Positions 32,661 through 43,600 of a stretch of DNA of 64,000 nt are shown here, piece by piece. The notes below the pieces were generated by a model. The model saw nothing but the letters and a program-made list of their open reading frames with translations, was not told the DNA's origin and ran no database searches. The DNA is from Euglena gracilis (Eukaryota; Euglenida; Euglenophyceae; Euglenales), in NCBI GenBank assembly GCA_039621445.1, contig CP154954.1:4079437-4143436 (forward strand), in the 5' to 3' direction. Made by a program: the position numbers and the translations under genes. How positions within the stretch are numbered: the first letter of the stretch is position 1; every line of letters begins with the position of its first letter.

Positions 32661-32895
32661 AGGCGGCCCACAAAATTATGTTTCTGGATGGCCCGCTGAT
32701 CTGCGGTGTCACGGCCCCTTTGTCACACCGTTCATCAACGGCGTCATGGGCACTAAACCTCATCCCTTGAAAGACAAAATTGTGCTTATAAGCGCAAATG
32801 AGCGCACCAACATAATCATGTTGGTGCGCATTTGCGCCCATAAACACAATTTTATCCTTCAAGGGTTGGGCTTCTTCTGCCGGTCTGTGCAGATC
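32661..32895. repeat. Duplicated block AI, second copy (partner 21985-22230)
   Basis: Shares atgtttctggatggcccgct, cctttgtcacaccgttcatc, tttatccttcaagggttgg and cttcttctgccgg. Confidence 0.7.
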
Positions 32896-33364
32896 AGGGA
32901 ATTTCTTAAGGACCCCCCGGGGGGGGGGGGTCCAGCCTCCGGCTGGCAAAAAGGCTGCTGGCTGGAAATGAGCTGCTGGCTGGACCCCCCGGGGGGGGGG
33001 TCCGGGGCTGGAGGGGTCTGGGCTGTGCTGGGTCGGTTAAAAACAAAAATTTCTAACAAATTTTTCCCGTTTTCGACAATTTGATGGATAGAGCTAGCTC
33101 AAGGCTGGGGGGCTGCGATGGAGGAAGCTTTGATGAGGGGGAAAAATGCATGGATAGTTGAACTGGGCCGCCCAATTGGCTGGACAGCCTGCGGCCGGCT
33201 GGCCCGGCCTCCGGCCGGGCTGGACCCGACTTTATTTCAGTCGCCCCCCGGGGTGGGGGGATCCCAGCCCGAATTTGGACTGCTGGCTGGATTTGAGCTG
33301 GCTGGCTGGCTTGGCCCCCCCCCCCCCCGAGGGGGTAGGGACCCTCTGGCTTAAGAAATTCCCT
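32896..33364. mobile_element. TIR element with AGGGAATTTCTTAAG ends
   Basis: AGGGAATTTCTTAAG at 32896-32910 and its exact reverse complement at 33350-33364 bound a 469-bp segment of ggctgctggctgg repeats, C/G runs and GC-rich palindromes (ggccggcctccggccgggc, 33200-33222). In the paralog the equivalent position (about 22215-22245) lacks it. No clear target duplication; the right flank is an AT microsatellite. Non-coding. Confidence 0.75.
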
Positions 33365-33445
33365 ATTATATATAATTATTAATTATATAATATAATTACT
33401 ATAATATAATACTATATAATATAATTATATATATTTTATAGTATA
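33365..33445. repeat. AT-only microsatellite-like tract
   Basis: About 80 bases of almost pure A/T (tataattatt, aatataatta). It sits between the TIR element and the resumed duplicated block. Confidence 0.9.
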
Positions 33446-34025
33446 AATTGGGTGGGCGACACCCGTCCCTTTCATTCACTGTGCACCCTATTTCTTCCCC
33501 TCTGCGCACCCTTTGCCAAACACCCCGCACTTGTCTTACTTACCCTATGTCCTTCCCGCCGGCTTGGTCACACCACACCCACACACCCCGGCACTTCCTC
33601 CCTGCGCTTTACCAAACTCCCCAAAAACACCACACCAAGGCGCCGCAAGAAAAACAGTTCTGCAATCACCCAGGACACACAGCGCCGGCAGATCGGGTTC
33701 ACCGGGGGAAACAACAAAAAAGAGCAAAAAGGGCAGTAAAGATCCTGTGCCGCTTTTTTTTTGTGTTTTTTTTCCACTCCCGGGGGGGAAGGTCCCGGGG
33801 TTTTCGAAATTCCGAGCCAATTTCCGGAGCCCCAAAAACACCATTTCCCCCCAAAGTAACAGGGGTCACACCGCCAAAAACAGAACTTTGCTCATTTTTT
33901 GCACCTCTTGTTGCCGTGTTTTCAAACCCCCTGGAGCCACACAACCGGAAAAAAAATTAATTAGGTAATTTGCGCAAATGCACAAACCAACACGAAAAAG
34001 CTTAAATGCAAATCCGGCTGCTTGA
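33446..34025. repeat. Duplicated block, second copy (partners 22250-22800, 39085-39440)
   Basis: gcgacacccgtccctttcat, ccttcccgccggcttggtca (22355, 33550) and aacacgaaaaagcttaa are shared. Confidence 0.8.
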
Positions 34026-34135
34026 GTTTTGGGTCATTTCCCGGTTAAAAATGTCGAAATAAATTTACGGGTCAAAGATGTCGACAAAAAAAAAGTTGCT
34101 TTTTTTTATACCGAAATCATCTTTTTGGGCTTCCC
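34026..34135. other. Short spacer
   Basis: Nothing recognised apart from atttt/tcgacaaaaaa phrases like those near family K. Confidence 0.4.
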
Positions 34136-34275
34136 GGACTGTGCTGAGCCGGGCCGCCGGGCCATCGGCCAGGCCAGGCCTGGCCGCTGGGCCGTCAGGC
34201 CGGGCCGGGCTGTTGGGCTGCCAGCCTTGCCGCCAGGCTGGGTCGGGGCCAGGCCGGGCCGCCCAGGCTGCCACG
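34136..34275. repeat. GC-rich degenerate array (ggccgggc units)
   Basis: Imperfect gccgggccg/ggccaggcc units, related in composition to the cleaner array at 43975-44222. Confidence 0.75.
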
Positions 34276-34499
34276 AGCCCCAAACATCTGCTGCAGCATG
34301 GCACCATCAGGCACGTAAAGAGCTCCGCTCTGCACAAAACCTGGAGCGTACCCTGGGGTCCACAGACAAATGGAGGGAAGGGGAGCCCGGGCCGGCGAAA
34401 ACTTCGCCATATGGGAACTCCCCCCCATGGGCGCTTGACCCGGGCCACGATGGAAGGCAAGGCGGGGGGGGACAACCTTAGGGGGCCAAATTTGTACCT

Positions 34500-34675
34500 T
34501 TGTGATTGTACCTCCCCCCCCCCACGCCCAGTGAACACTAAGGTGACATTCTAGACGGTTCGAACAGGGGGGCGTTCATTGGGCATCGGGGTACGATTTC
34601 TGTGTAGATAAGGATTATGGTGACGATCTAAACGGTCCGAACAGCCCCTGTTCATTGGGCCAATGGCATTCATTG
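34500..34675 (+). repeat. Tandem duplication of a ~85-bp unit
   Basis: ggtgacattctagacggttc (34540) and ggtgacgatctaaacggtcc (34620) each lead into gaacag and gttcattgggc. The unit is related to block Q near 620 and 24010. Confidence 0.65.
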
Positions 34676-34854
34676 GGCATGGGGGGGGTTAGAAATGTGG
34701 TGGGCCAGAGGCAAAATAAACCAAAACCCTTAAAAATAGGAAGGCCAAGCTTTAGGGGGGCCAAATTTGCATGGAAGGAGGGGTGGGGTGGTGGCAAGCT
34801 ACTGAGGGAGGCCATTTCGGCATTTGACTTTCAATTCATTACTGGAGCCATTTA
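34676..34854. other. Spacer
   Basis: No gene. A G-run lies at 34680-34688. Confidence 0.4.
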
Positions 34855-35564
34855 TCACCGTTTCAGGGTCACTATTTGACCAGTTTGCCACTTCTGGCCA
34901 GTCATTTGTTGCGAGCTAGCACAATGACAAGCTGCTTTTAAAAATTCACGTCGAATTTCAGACATTTTTAGGAATGTGTTACCCTTTTTCATCATCATAT
35001 TGAATTTTTATCGGCGCAATAATTTTCATTTTTGGTCTCTTGACCTTTTTTATTAGCAAAAAGCAAAAAAAAATATACATACAAATTCATGGAGCCATCG
35101 TATCCAAAAAGATCGCATTGGACCAGAAGAGAATACGGCGCACCCGCTTGAATCCATGCCAACATATCTTCATTTTCAGAAGGTCTTCAGTTGCATCAAT
35201 TAATTGACAAATCAACCACAGAAACACACACGTCAACCAGGAAAAGCTGCCTTTTTCGGCAAGAATGTTGTGCAGAGTGTGGTCCAGTGGTGCCGCATTG
35301 GTGCGCTTCTGATGGTGGGGACTTGGGTGGGCCAGAAAGCGGTCAGCCGGAATAAAAGTGTTTTTCACACAAGACACCCGCCTGGCTGGGACGGCAACGG
35401 TGAGCGCATTTGACTGTTTGGGGGGCTTCCAAGGCAGCCAACCCAGCATTGGACTCAAGGCCAGGCAGGAGGTCCAACTAACCCTTGGGGTTTAAGGAGC
35501 CGGGGAGCGCCACCCCCCCAAACTGTGGCATGATGGTATATCGGTGTGGCACAAAAGAACGAGG
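34855..35564. repeat. Duplicated block U, second copy (partner 3078-3775)
   Basis: Colinear with 3078-3775 as described there. Confidence 0.75.
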
Positions 35565-35574
35565 AGAGTAAAAC

Positions 35575-35828
35575 CTAATCAGGACCCCCAGAAATGGGAT
35601 GTGGCTATGCAAATCAGAAGAAAATAAACGAGTTGTTACATCACTTATCCTGCCGAGTTCTGTTACCAGAAAATTATTCTGACACTATATTGTTGATGTA
35701 TAATATCAATACGATTAAAATATATGTATAATACGTGTAATATAATTTTTTTCGTGTTCATTTGGGGGTATCCTGGATGTTTGAGTAATTTCCTGCTGAT
35801 AAATACCATAAGATATATTGCCGTGATA
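35575..35828. mobile_element. 254-bp insertion with 10-bp target duplication AGAGTAAAAC
   Basis: AGAGTAAAAC occurs at 35565-35574 and 35829-35838. The paralog at 3765-3805 runs directly from the cacaaaagaacga segment to cacacgtgccc without the intervening sequence. The insert is AT-rich, has no inverted ends or A-tail that I can see, and no coding capacity. Class unknown. Confidence 0.65.
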
Positions 35829-35838
35829 AGAGTAAAAC

Positions 35839-36933
35839 ACGTCCCCAAAGAACTGTGATGTCAAACCAGCCAATTACCAGACTTGTTTCTCCCAGAACCT
35901 GGGCGGAGGAAAAAAAGTGCGCCACGAGTTCTTGATCATCACAGAAAGGCTTGAAAATACCCATAATAAGAAGGAAAGAGTTTTAAAAATGTTCAGAAAA
36001 TATTCAGAAAAAATTCAAAAAGGATCATATCCAAAAAAAATAGCTAATCAGAATCGAACGCTGACTGGGTGTATCCTGTGATTTAACACACATAACACAT
36101 TTTCGATCCCTGGGATGAGGTATGCACTGCGGTGGTCCCATCCACCCCCCCCCCCTTCGGCTAGGAGTTGAACACATTCCGACGGTTGCCACGTTGGAGT
36201 ATCAGGAGAGGCAGGAAGAGCTAAATGTCTCGAAAGCAGCTGAAGCTTACAAGAGCACAAGTTTGGAAACAGGGCGTCGCCTGAGAAACCCACCAGGGGG
36301 GGGGGTGCAGCAGGACAAAAAGCACAAAGGCTGCTGGGGCAGAACTGGATCGAAATAAAGTCAAAGCTGCAAAAAAAGAAAACAAAAAGTCAACTATGCA
36401 AAAAATTTGATTTTCGACCCAAATATTTAGCTAGACAAAAGTTTTCCGGGCCATTCTTGCCTGCATTATTTGGTCCGTTTGTGCCCCTCAAAAGATTCTT
36501 GCTGGGACTGTAAAAACAAAGGCAGCTGGCTGGTGGACCCTCCCACCAGGAGATGAGGTGCCCTTCGGCTTAAGCGACGCCCTGCATGGAGTGCGAGACA
36601 CCTCGTCAAACAAAGAGGGGAGTGAACAGACGCGGGTCATGGGTGTTTGCACCTGGTGTAGGCACAGCAATAGCAACCAGGGCACGGGGTCTTGGCGGGG
36701 TCTTTGTAGAGACTGAATGACAGCTGCAAGCCTTGTACCGGTATTGAGAGGCGATCATTAGGACGATAATCAGAGGGTGCCATCATGGGATCATCAGAGG
36801 GGATCATGGGGCGCCATTTGTTGTTGTTTGTAATTATTTGCAAGTAATCCAGAAATTGCAACGACGCTTGCGTTGACTGGGGACATCCACCCAGAATTGG
36901 CTGTAACCAATGTGAACTGAAAGGTTGATCCTA
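35839..36933. repeat. Duplicated blocks V, W and start of X, second copy
   Basis: Colinear with 3790-5870. Includes the uninterrupted TA (36759-36760) that is occupied by MITE copy 3 at 42027. Confidence 0.8.
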
Positions 36934-37299
36934 CCCCCCCCCCCTAGTCGTATGACCGGGTTCCTGCAACCTGTGACCGGGGGGGGGGTGGTCATAACAC
37001 CCCCATGACCTGCAACCTGTGACCGGGGGGTGGTCATAGATGAGGGGGCGGTCGTAGAAGTGTGTGAAAACTGTCCCAAAATGGCAGATTTACCCCCCCA
37101 AAATGTCCCATTTTTCAAAAATCCGGCGCTTCGCGCCGGCAGGGGGGACCTTATTTTGGGGGGGTCCATTTCATGGATTTTTGCTCGGACCGGCCAGGGG
37201 GGGGGGACTTATTTTTGGGGGTTAAATTTTTCGCAACCTGCAACCTGTGACCGGGGGGTGGTCATAAATGAGGGGTGGTCGTACGACTAGGGGGGGGGG
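36934..37299. mobile_element. TA-targeted poly-C MITE, copy 2, with nested insert
   Basis: C-run plus tagtcgtatgacc on the left, gtcgtacgactag plus G-run on the right. TA lies at 36932-36933 and 37300-37301. The paralogous empty site is 42445-42457 (gatccTAatatc), so the target duplication is exactly TA. The middle is replaced at 37058-37221 by a foreign segment. Confidence 0.9.
37058..37221 (+). repeat. Nested 2.7-kb-type G-run repeat inside the MITE
   Basis: Contains gtgtgaaaactgtcccaaaa, aatccggcgcttcgcgccgg and ggtccatttcatggattttt, as at 2690-2870. It substitutes for about 12 bases (gtaaggtggtgc type) present in copies 1, 3 and 4. Confidence 0.8.
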
Positions 37300-37301
37300 T
37301 A

Positions 37302-38560
37302 ATATCACCTCTGAAATGCTCACAAAAAGCAAAATGTCACCGAAAATGAATAAATCAGCCAGTAGCTGCCAGAAACAGCCAGAAGCAGCAAAGCGGCCTT
37401 TAAAAAAGGGGGCACAAAAGGCTGATACAGGTCAAAAATAGCCAAATGGCCACAAAATGGGCGAAAGCGGCCAGGAACAGCCAGAAATGGCCAACTGTTG
37501 GCTAAAAAATAGTGGAAGCGGCCAAAGCCTTCAGAATCAGCCAAAACGACAAAATGCAAACAAAAGCAGTCAGAAACGGCTAAAGGTGACAAAAAACAAA
37601 GGGCTAATGGAGGCCAGAATTGCCAAAAAAAAAAAAGCAGCCAGAAGCAGCCAAAAAGAAGCAAATGTAGCAAAGTAGCAAAACCAGATGCAACAGCGGA
37701 AAGTGGCCTATAACTGCCAATAATGGCCTCAACGATCAAAAAAAAAATGGCTTAACTGCAGTTATCCATAATTATTCATAGTTGGGGTTTTGGGCTTGTC
37801 CGCAGCAATCTGTAATCATCCGTAGTTTTCTGTTTTGGTATGAGCACCAATTCCTGACGACTTACAGTTGAAAAAAAAAATGTCACAAATACGACGAAGG
37901 AGGAAACGAAAATTATTTGGTCAAATATTGGTCTGTACTTCAATTCATTCATGTCAAGGAAACAAACACTCTAAGTTAAATGAGGGACATTGGCATCATA
38001 TATGAATGTTGCAGAATCAGAGACCAGGCTCCTTGTCTTGTGGGCTGATACTGGTGGGTAGGTTGAAGGTCAGCTATCACGGGGTGGGGGGTGTCCACTG
38101 TAACCTGGGTGGGTTCGCAAAATGGCTCCAAGAAACTGGTCCGCGGCGTGGTGTGCTGCTGCTCCATTGCACCCATCGGGTGCATTGCACATATTTTCAT
38201 TCTTGCAAAATATATCAAATAAACACCGGGCAAACCGGAGCTGTCTGGACTTCCGTTCTTCTCGACTCTTCTCTGGACTGAAAAGGGTCTTAAATTTTGT
38301 TGGGGGGGTGCTTTGCCTTTTTCCTTCTTCAAAATTCAACTTTCAAAAATATCACCACATAGATCCTGCCTGTGTTGCAGAAATGCGTCCTTGCGTGCAA
38401 GGTATGTGTGAAGAGGTGCTGGTTCGCTTGGGTTTATTTCAAATTAAAAAAAGCTAAAATTCGGGCAATAGCGCTTCAGGAAGGCCTTTCTTTGGAAACG
38501 TTAGGCGAACACCACTGGGTGGCTCCCCTCATTTAGCATCGTCTCGGCTGTTTGTGACAA
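37302..38560. repeat. Duplicated blocks X and Y, second copy
   Basis: X: cagccaga/aaaatggcc low complexity (37340-37740), very close to 42470-42680. Y: 37905-38290, nearly identical to 42830-43200. After 38290 the two diverge abruptly. Confidence 0.85.
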
Positions 38561-39450
38561 AAGTTGAATGGCAGCAACAGGGCGGGGCGACCTTCCTCCC
38601 TCCCTCTCATCCAGCGAACTTTGCAACTAATCAGTTGCATCAGTGATCCACGGCTATTGTTTGAATGGATAAACGACCTTCTGCAGCAGCAACGGTGCAA
38701 ACAAAAAATTTGCTGTTGACAGGCAGTAGACAAGGACGGAAAATGGACGAAATTCCTGACTCGGAACCACAAAACAGGCAAACTTTATATTGGGAGCTGG
38801 AGGTGCAAAAATGAAGTATCCACTAGGGGGGCTGCATGGGAAGACCCGTTGGGGGACCTCTTGTGTGTCAAACAGGTTGGTAGCAAACACCGGCTGTTAC
38901 AACAGTTGGTACTGGTGCTGACGTGATGCCTGATCAGGCTTGGGTGCTGCAGCCGCCTGTAAAGGCACACGGAGCGATGATATATCACACACCACATATT
39001 ACAAATGCGCCAACAAACAAAATTTGTTTGTGCGCTCTTATGTGCACACCAACTACTTGAGGAAACTCGTATGCGGATGGTTGGCATGGGAAGGAAGGAT
39101 CGTTCCCTGAGCATCCCATTTCTTCCCCCCTGTGCATCCCTTGCCAAACACCCTGCATTTACCTTCCTCACCCTTGCTTGTTCACACCACACCCACACAC
39201 CCCGGCAATTCCTGGCGAGCTCCCAGGGGTTTCGACGTGGAGATCCCATTTCTGGACCCCAAAAACACCATTTCTGGCCAAAGTCCCATGGGTCGCACTC
39301 CTAAAAACAGAATTTTGTTCATTTCCTCGCACTCTCTTGTCCATGTTTTCAAACCCCCAGAGGCACGCGGCCAAAATAAAAAATTTGTTAATATGCGCAT
39401 ATGCGCAAACCAACACGAAAAAGCTTAAGTGCGAATCCGGCCGCCCAAGT
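38561..39450. repeat. Duplicated block Z and a third copy of the 22.3/33.5 kb block
   Basis: 38561-38710 parallels 6750-6880. 39085-39440 parallels 22270-22800, with an internal deletion relative to the other two copies. No gene. Confidence 0.7.
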
Positions 39451-40206
39451 GTCTGTCCGTCTCAGTAACACACTTGCAACGCACCCGCTATGCCGGAGCA
39501 GTCAGTTCCAATGGAACAGACCCAGATTCATCCGGGATCATTTTCAAAGGAAGCGTGTTTGGGCCATTCCAAATGCCTTTCCAAAATAATTGTGGTTTCT
39601 GCCCACATCCACAGACAGAGGTTGTCCGATTTTCAGGTACCAAACGATTCAATGGCAAATAATTCAACGAGAAAAAAGAAATCAGAAAGAGAATAGGAGG
39701 AGGCAAAAAAGGGTGATAGAAATGAGAGTGACTGGAAAAGAGAAGCAACACATGTGAACTTGTAGCAGGAAGTGTAACCTAAAGGAATGCGGCAAACATG
39801 GCCCGCACGGTGGTTATATGGCGACGGAGGCTGTGATGCGGAATGGAAAGCATGGGAATGGCCGACCACTGGAATGTAAAGGCCAAAACCACATTGGTCC
39901 ATCCGTGTGTGGGTGGGTGCCAAACTGACTTGAAATGCCACGAGCACGCACTTTTCACTGATTTGGGCGGCACAACTCGCACGTTAAATAATTTTGGTTG
40001 GTGTGTGCAAACACATACGTCCGGAATATGATTTCTTTGCAAGCGCTTCCAGAACTTGGATCGAGGGGAGCACAAATGTGACAGATCTGAGCGACTTCTC
40101 TTATTCAGGGCTGTCACTCTCCTACCTTGGCCAAATTTCTTGTATTCTTCCGGATTTGTTTTATTTCTGCATGGCACAAAACCCCGGCGTGCACGACAGG
40201 CCCGGA
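39451..40206. repeat. Duplicated block AA, second copy
   Basis: Colinear with 7441-8300 and 48945-49510. Confidence 0.8.
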
Positions 40207-40437
<231 letters not shown>

Positions 40438-40689
40438 ATACACACACTGCAGCCATTATTTCTCTCTCGCTTCTCACCGAATTTTCGATAAATGATTTTG
40501 TTTTTGCCTGGCTCGGGGTTTACCACAAAAATGGAACCCTGCCGATGTTGCGACTTGGAGGAGGCTCCGGTGACGCACCAGGTATGGTAACAAGTTTCCA
40601 GAAAGGCTGCTTTCTGTGAAGCCTCCGGGGGAGGGGGGGGGGCTCCCCAGAGCTTCATGTAATCAGTTTTGCCACAGCATGGTTGGTTG
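40438..40689. repeat. Duplicated blocks AA/AB, second copy
   Basis: ttatttctctctcgcttctc matches 8342. gggctccccagagcttcatg with gccacagcatggttggt matches 49570-49622. Confidence 0.7.
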
Positions 40690-40975
40690 TCGGGAAACGT
40701 TCAGAGGCCAATGTTAATGCTAAGAATTACGTTAGCTAAATTTAATAAAGAAAACCTGGAAGAAGAAGATGACTGTAGCTCAGTAGCTCAATTGGAAAGA
40801 GCGTGTGTCCGACATGTGGGAAACCCACGTTCGAGCCCCGCAGCCACCCATGTTGGGCCCGTTCATTCAAAACACATTACATCAAAAAGGATCTATTCAA
40901 ATAATAATGGTCAGTGGAAAAATAATAATAATAATAATAAATAATAAGGTAAAAAAATATGTGAAATATTTCTGA
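40690..40975 (+). mobile_element. SINE-like insertion with tRNA-related head and (AAT)n tail
   Basis: Relative to the paralog at 49622, about 285 bp is inserted between catggttggt and actgccca. It contains an RNA polymerase III A box (40784-40795, TAGCTCAATTGG) and B box (40829-40837, GTTCGAGCC) with the 45-base spacing of a tRNA. About 80 bases of body follow, then an AAT-repeat tail (40919-40947). This order is that of a tRNA-derived SINE. The true 5' end is uncertain; it may start near 40770 rather than 40690. Confidence 0.55.
40777..40849 (+). tRNA. tRNA-like sequence (probably a pseudo-tRNA or SINE head)
   Basis: D arm and A box are good, the B box matches the consensus, and the anticodon-loop position would read CCG. 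The T stem has only two of five pairs, the acceptor ends do not pair, and an alternative hairpin GTGGG-aaa-CCCAC spans the variable region. I do not regard it as a functional tRNA. Confidence 0.35.
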
Positions 40976-41254
40976 TTTAACAGTTCCAAACAACTGCCCA
41001 AGAAAGCTAGACCATGATAATGAAAACAAACAGATTCCGAAACATTCGCTTCACAAAATAGACACTCTGCCAATTGAGCTGCAGTAGAATAGGATATATT
41101 CATCAACAAGATGACCTTTTCCCAGAATTTGGGCTGAGAAAAAACAACGGCGCCAGGAGCTCTTAATCATTACAGAAAGGCTTGAAAATAAAAAGAAGAA
41201 TGAAAGAGTTTAAAAATGATTTAAAAAAAAAGTCAGATGGATAAAAAAGCTTAT
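40976..41254. repeat. Duplicated block AB, remainder (partner 49640-49745)
   Basis: gaaaacaaacagattccgaa with ttcgcttcacaaaatagacac matches the 49670-49715 segment. A second A-box-like sequence is present on the minus strand (41070-41081), but the spacing to any B box is too short. Confidence 0.65.
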
Positions 41255-42026
41255 CAGAAATCGAACCCTGACTGAATGTATCCTGTGATTTAACAAATAT
41301 AACACATTTTCGACCCCTGGCCCTGGGATGAGGTATGCACGGCGGTGGTTCCATCCACCCCCCCCCTCTGCCTAGGAGCTGGACACATTCCGACGGTTGC
41401 CATGTTGAGTGTCGAAGGCATGAAAACCTAAATGTAGCTAAAGCAGCTGAAACTTACAAGAACACAAGTTTGGAAACAGGGAGTCGCCTGAGAAACCCGC
41501 CGGGCTGGACAAAGGCTGCTGGGGTAGATCGAGGTAGAAAAAAAAGTCGAATCTGCAAAAAAATACCGGTCCAAAAGACCAAATATGCAAAAAAAAAAGT
41601 GATTTTTGACCCAAATATTTAGCTAGCCAGCACTTTTCCGGACCATTTTTTCTATTCCGTTTGTTCCCCTCAACAACAAAAAAAAACATTAACATGTACC
41701 CTTCTTTTTGGGACTGCAAAAAAAATCAAACGATTTATTTATATAGTCGATAGGGGGGGACCAAGGCTGGAAAAAGGCAGCTGGCTGGTGGACCCTCCCA
41801 CCCAGGGATGAGGTGCCCTTCGGCTTAAGCGGCGCCCTGCATTGATGCATGGAGTGCGAGGAGACACCTTGTCAAACAAAGAGGGGAGTGAACAGATGCG
41901 GGTCATGGGTGTTTACACCTGGCGCGGGCACGGCAACAGCAACCAGGGCACGGGGCCTTGGCGGGGTCTTAGTAGAGACTGAATGACAGCTGCCAGCCTT
42001 GCATCGCTATTGAGAGGCGATCATTA
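41255..42026. repeat. Duplicated blocks V and W, third copy
   Basis: Colinear with 3970-5735 and 36050-36760. W is interrupted at its TA by the next element. Confidence 0.8.
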
Positions 42027-42279
42027 CCCCCCCCCCCTTGCCGTGCGACCGGTTCCTGCAACCTGTGACCCGGGGGGGGTGGCCGTAACACCCATAACCT
42101 GCAGCCTGTGACCGGGGGGTGGTCATAAATGAGGGGGCGGTCGCAGGTAAGGTGGTGTTAAATTTTCCGCAATCTGCAACCTGTGACCGGGGGGGGGGGT
42201 CATAACACCCCCATGACCTGCAACCTGTGACCGACCGTGGTCGTAAATGAGGGGTGGTTGTACGACAAGGGGGGGGGGG
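42027..42279. mobile_element. TA-targeted poly-C MITE, copy 3
   Basis: Left end after TA (42025-42026): C-run then ttgccgtgcgacc. Right end: gttgtacgacaagg plus G-run. The unoccupied sequence is seen at 5728-5740 and 36755-36770 (cattaggacg). The right junction is imperfect: ctgga separates the G-run from aggacg, so the second TA was lost or altered. Confidence 0.85.
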
Positions 42280-43200
42280 CTGGAAGGACGATAATCAGAG
42301 GGTGCCATCATGGGATCATCATAGGGAATCATGGGGCATTGCTATTTGTAATTATTTGCAAATTATCCAGAAATTGCAACGACGCTTGCGTTGACTGGGG
42401 ACATCCACCCAGAATTGGCTGTAACCAATGTGAACTGAAAGACTGATCCTAATATCGCCTCTGAAATGCTCACAAAAAGCAAAATGTCACCGAAAATGAA
42501 TAAGTCAGCCAGTAGCTGCCAGAAACAGCCAGAAACAGCAAAGCGGCCTTTAAAAAAAGGGGGCACAAAAGGCTGATACAGGTCAAAAACAGCCAAATGG
42601 CCACAAAATGGGCGAAAGCGGCCAGGAACAGCCAGAAATGGCCAACTATTGGCTAAAAAATATGGAAGCGGCCAAAACAATCAGAAGCAGCAAATACGAA
42701 AAAATGCAAACAAAAAGAAAAAAAAAGAGTCAGAAAGAAAAGTCAGAAAGAAAAAAAAACAAAAGCAGTCAGAAACACATACCGTTGAATTTTTTTGTAA
42801 TAAATACGACGAAGGAGGCAACGAAAATTATTTGGTCAAATATTGGTCTGTGCTTAAATTCATTCATATCTAGGAAACAAACACTCTAAATTAAATGAGG
42901 GATATTGGCATCATATATCAACTACATGTTGCAGAATCAGAAGCCAGGCTCCTTGTCTTGTGGGCTGATACTGGTGGGTAGGTTAAAGGTCAGCTATCAC
43001 GGGGTGGGGGGTGTCCACTGTAACCTGGGTGGGTTCGCAAAATGGCTCCAAGAAACTGGTCCGCGGCGTGGTGTGCTGCTGCTCCATTCAACCCATCGGG
43101 TGCATTGCACATATCTTCATTCTTGCAAAATATATCAAATAAACACCAGGCAAACCGGAGCTGTCTGGACTTCCGTTCTTCTCGACTCTTCTCTGGACTA
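42280..43200. repeat. Duplicated blocks W (end), X and Y, third copy
   Basis: Continues the copy after the MITE. The empty site of MITE copy 2 is at 42450-42451. Y (42830-43200) is nearly identical to 37905-38290. Confidence 0.85.
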
Positions 43201-43400
43201 TAGAATTTTTTACCCCCAGCGGGGGGTCTTTTTGAAAAACCAGTCAGTCACTTTACAATCAGTCACTACAATGGGTCAGCCACTCTGCAATCCTAAGAAA
43301 ATTGACTCTGCCTGTGTTCCATGAATGTGTTTCGGTGTGCGAATCGGCGTATGAAAATCATGGTTTTCTTTTAGCCAAAATCCTGCCTCCAATAGAGGAC
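43201..43400. other. Unassigned spacer
   Basis: Short tandem cagtcagtcac phrases (43241-43270). No gene. Confidence 0.4.
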
Positions 43401-43600
43401 CCCAAGGGTCCTGTGGGTATGCGCTGGGGGGGGGGGGGGCTGCACGGAAAAACCTGGCGGGGATGGTCGGCCAGATTGGGGGGTCGGCAGGGATGGATGG
43501 GAAGCCTTGAGGGGGGGGGTAGGGTGGGTCGGACCCCCCCTCCCGACACGGGGGGGGGGGGTGGGTCGGACCCCCCCCTCCTACCTCGAAACTGAGGGGG
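43401..43600. repeat. G/C-homopolymer repeat
   Basis: Runs of 7-12 G or C separated by gtgggtcgga, ggatggatgggaag and similar phrases. Related to 1775-1880 and, inverted, 48650-48735. Confidence 0.75.

Noticed and set aside
41033-41082. Minus-strand tRNA-like sequence (A-box-like at 41070-41081)
   Set aside because: A-to-B distance is about 38 instead of 45 bases, the B box is degenerate, and the 49.7 kb copy is worse. At best an old fossil.
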